NCBI RefSeq assembly: GCF_000166395.1
Contig: NC_014655.1
Location: 2,170,001-2,234,000, forward strand
Length of the DNA: 64,000 nt
Direction of reading: 5' to 3'
Origin: Leadbetterella byssophila DSM 17132
Lineage (GTDB): Bacteria > Bacteroidota > Bacteroidia > Cytophagales > Spirosomataceae
Below are positions 63,583 through 64,000 of the stretch, one piece after another. The notes beneath the pieces are model-generated. The model was not told where the DNA came from. It did not search any database and worked only from the letters and a program-made list of their open reading frames with translations. Made by a program: the position numbers and the translations under genes. Position 1 is the stretch's first letter. Each line of letters begins with the position of its first letter.

Positions 63583-64000
63583 TTAAGTCCATTGAATATG
63601 GAAAGTGTTTATCCCTTCTTTTGGGATAAAATAGGATATGCTGGCTCCATGCAGATTCAGGATACGCTGAGTCAAAGCAAGTCCCAAACCGAAACCGGGA
63701 CGTGATCTGCTATTTTCCCCCCTAAAGAAAGGTGAGAATAATTGAGTTTGCTCCTCAGAAGATAATGTAGGCCCTTCGTTTTCAAAAAATAACTCCTTAT
63801 TTGGCCCTAGCTTTGCCCTAACCTTTGACGCAGAGGAATAAGCTATACCATTCAGCAGGAGATTTTGTAGAACCTGTCTAAACATTAACCTATTTCCGTT
63901 AATCAGAAGATCTTCTTCCTGAAATTCTCTTTCCGGATAATTCCATTCCATCACAGCAGCAGGATATATATGCCGAAGTTCATCCACCACATCAAAGTAA
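63583..64000 (-). CDS. histidine kinase, C-terminal part (cut by window end)
   Basis: Only the catalytic domain is in the window; the frame is open to the right edge, so the protein is partial. Visible boxes: N box QVLQNLLLNGIAYSSASKV (with the Asn), and the G2 box GFGLGLALTQRILNLHGASIS. A G1-like segment is FENEGPTLSSEEQTQLFSPFFRGE, where the usual D-x-G is replaced by N-E-G, so nucleotide binding may be altered. It is encoded on the same strand and directly before the efflux genes, as in CusRS/CzcRS metal-sensing systems; its regulator would be beyond 64000. Confidence 0.85.
   Translation of the reverse strand, partial: YFDVVDELRHIYPAAVMEWNYPEREFQEEDLLINGNRLMFRQVLQNLLLNGIAYSSASKVRAKLGPNKELFFENEGPTLSSEEQTQLFSPFFRGENSRSRPGFGLGLALTQRILNLHGASISYFIPKEGINTFHIQWT

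Overview
The window is chromosomal DNA from a member of the Bacteroidota, most likely of the Cytophagales. This rests on two SusC/SusD pairs, a C-terminal type IX secretion signal on a DUF1501 protein, a paired DUF1800/DUF1501 locus, a b558-type three-gene succinate dehydrogenase, and repeated TAnnTTTG -7 promoter elements in place of the E. coli TATAAT type. Coding density is very high. Many neighbours overlap by ATGA, and convergent genes share hairpin terminators that run into coding sequence. I see no tRNA, rRNA, CRISPR array, insertion sequence or phage gene.

Layout. 1-2.8 kb: the end of an ECF sigma factor, a 58-aa gene, an MscS-like membrane protein, a DUF3078 protein and MscL, apparently one envelope/osmotic-stress operon. 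2.8-9.5 kb: a detached distal half of the division and cell wall (dcw) cluster, ftsW-murG-(Ate-like transferase)-ftsQ-ftsA-ftsZ, with its own promoter. An aminoacyl-tRNA-transferase-like gene sits where murC is normally found. 9.4-18 kb: gpsA, a secreted Ser/Arg-rich protein, a marR-barrel-nudix group, rseP, and sdhCAB. 18.2-25 kb: a first SusC/SusD pair facing a histidine kinase/response regulator pair. 25-34.2 kb: housekeeping genes (serS, lysC, ribH, a TPR membrane protein, pdhA, recF, an SDR with an altered catalytic motif, tpiA, a YebC regulator). 34.3-42.4 kb: DUF1501/DUF1800 and a second SusC/SusD pair. 42.4-49.8 kb: recX, terC, dnaG, parA-parB, gyrB. 50-52.7 kb: nrdB-nrdA (class I ribonucleotide reductase) behind a perfect 8+8 inverted repeat. 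52.7-58.1 kb: a nucleotide pyrophosphatase-type phosphodiesterase, an aldo/keto reductase, a DinB-like protein, an acyl-CoA ligase, yidD and a thioredoxin-like protein. 58.2-64 kb: a tripartite heavy-metal RND efflux operon (outer membrane factor, lipoprotein adaptor, pump) preceded by a histidine kinase cut by the window edge.

No single large unknown system stands out. The most original items are the Ate-like gene inside the peptidoglycan/division operon, the sigma factor-small ORF-mechanosensitive channel operon at the left edge, the palindrome over the nrdBA promoter, the palindrome over the marR promoter, and the SDR with Asn in place of the catalytic Lys. All family assignments come from reading motifs and were not confirmed by database search.
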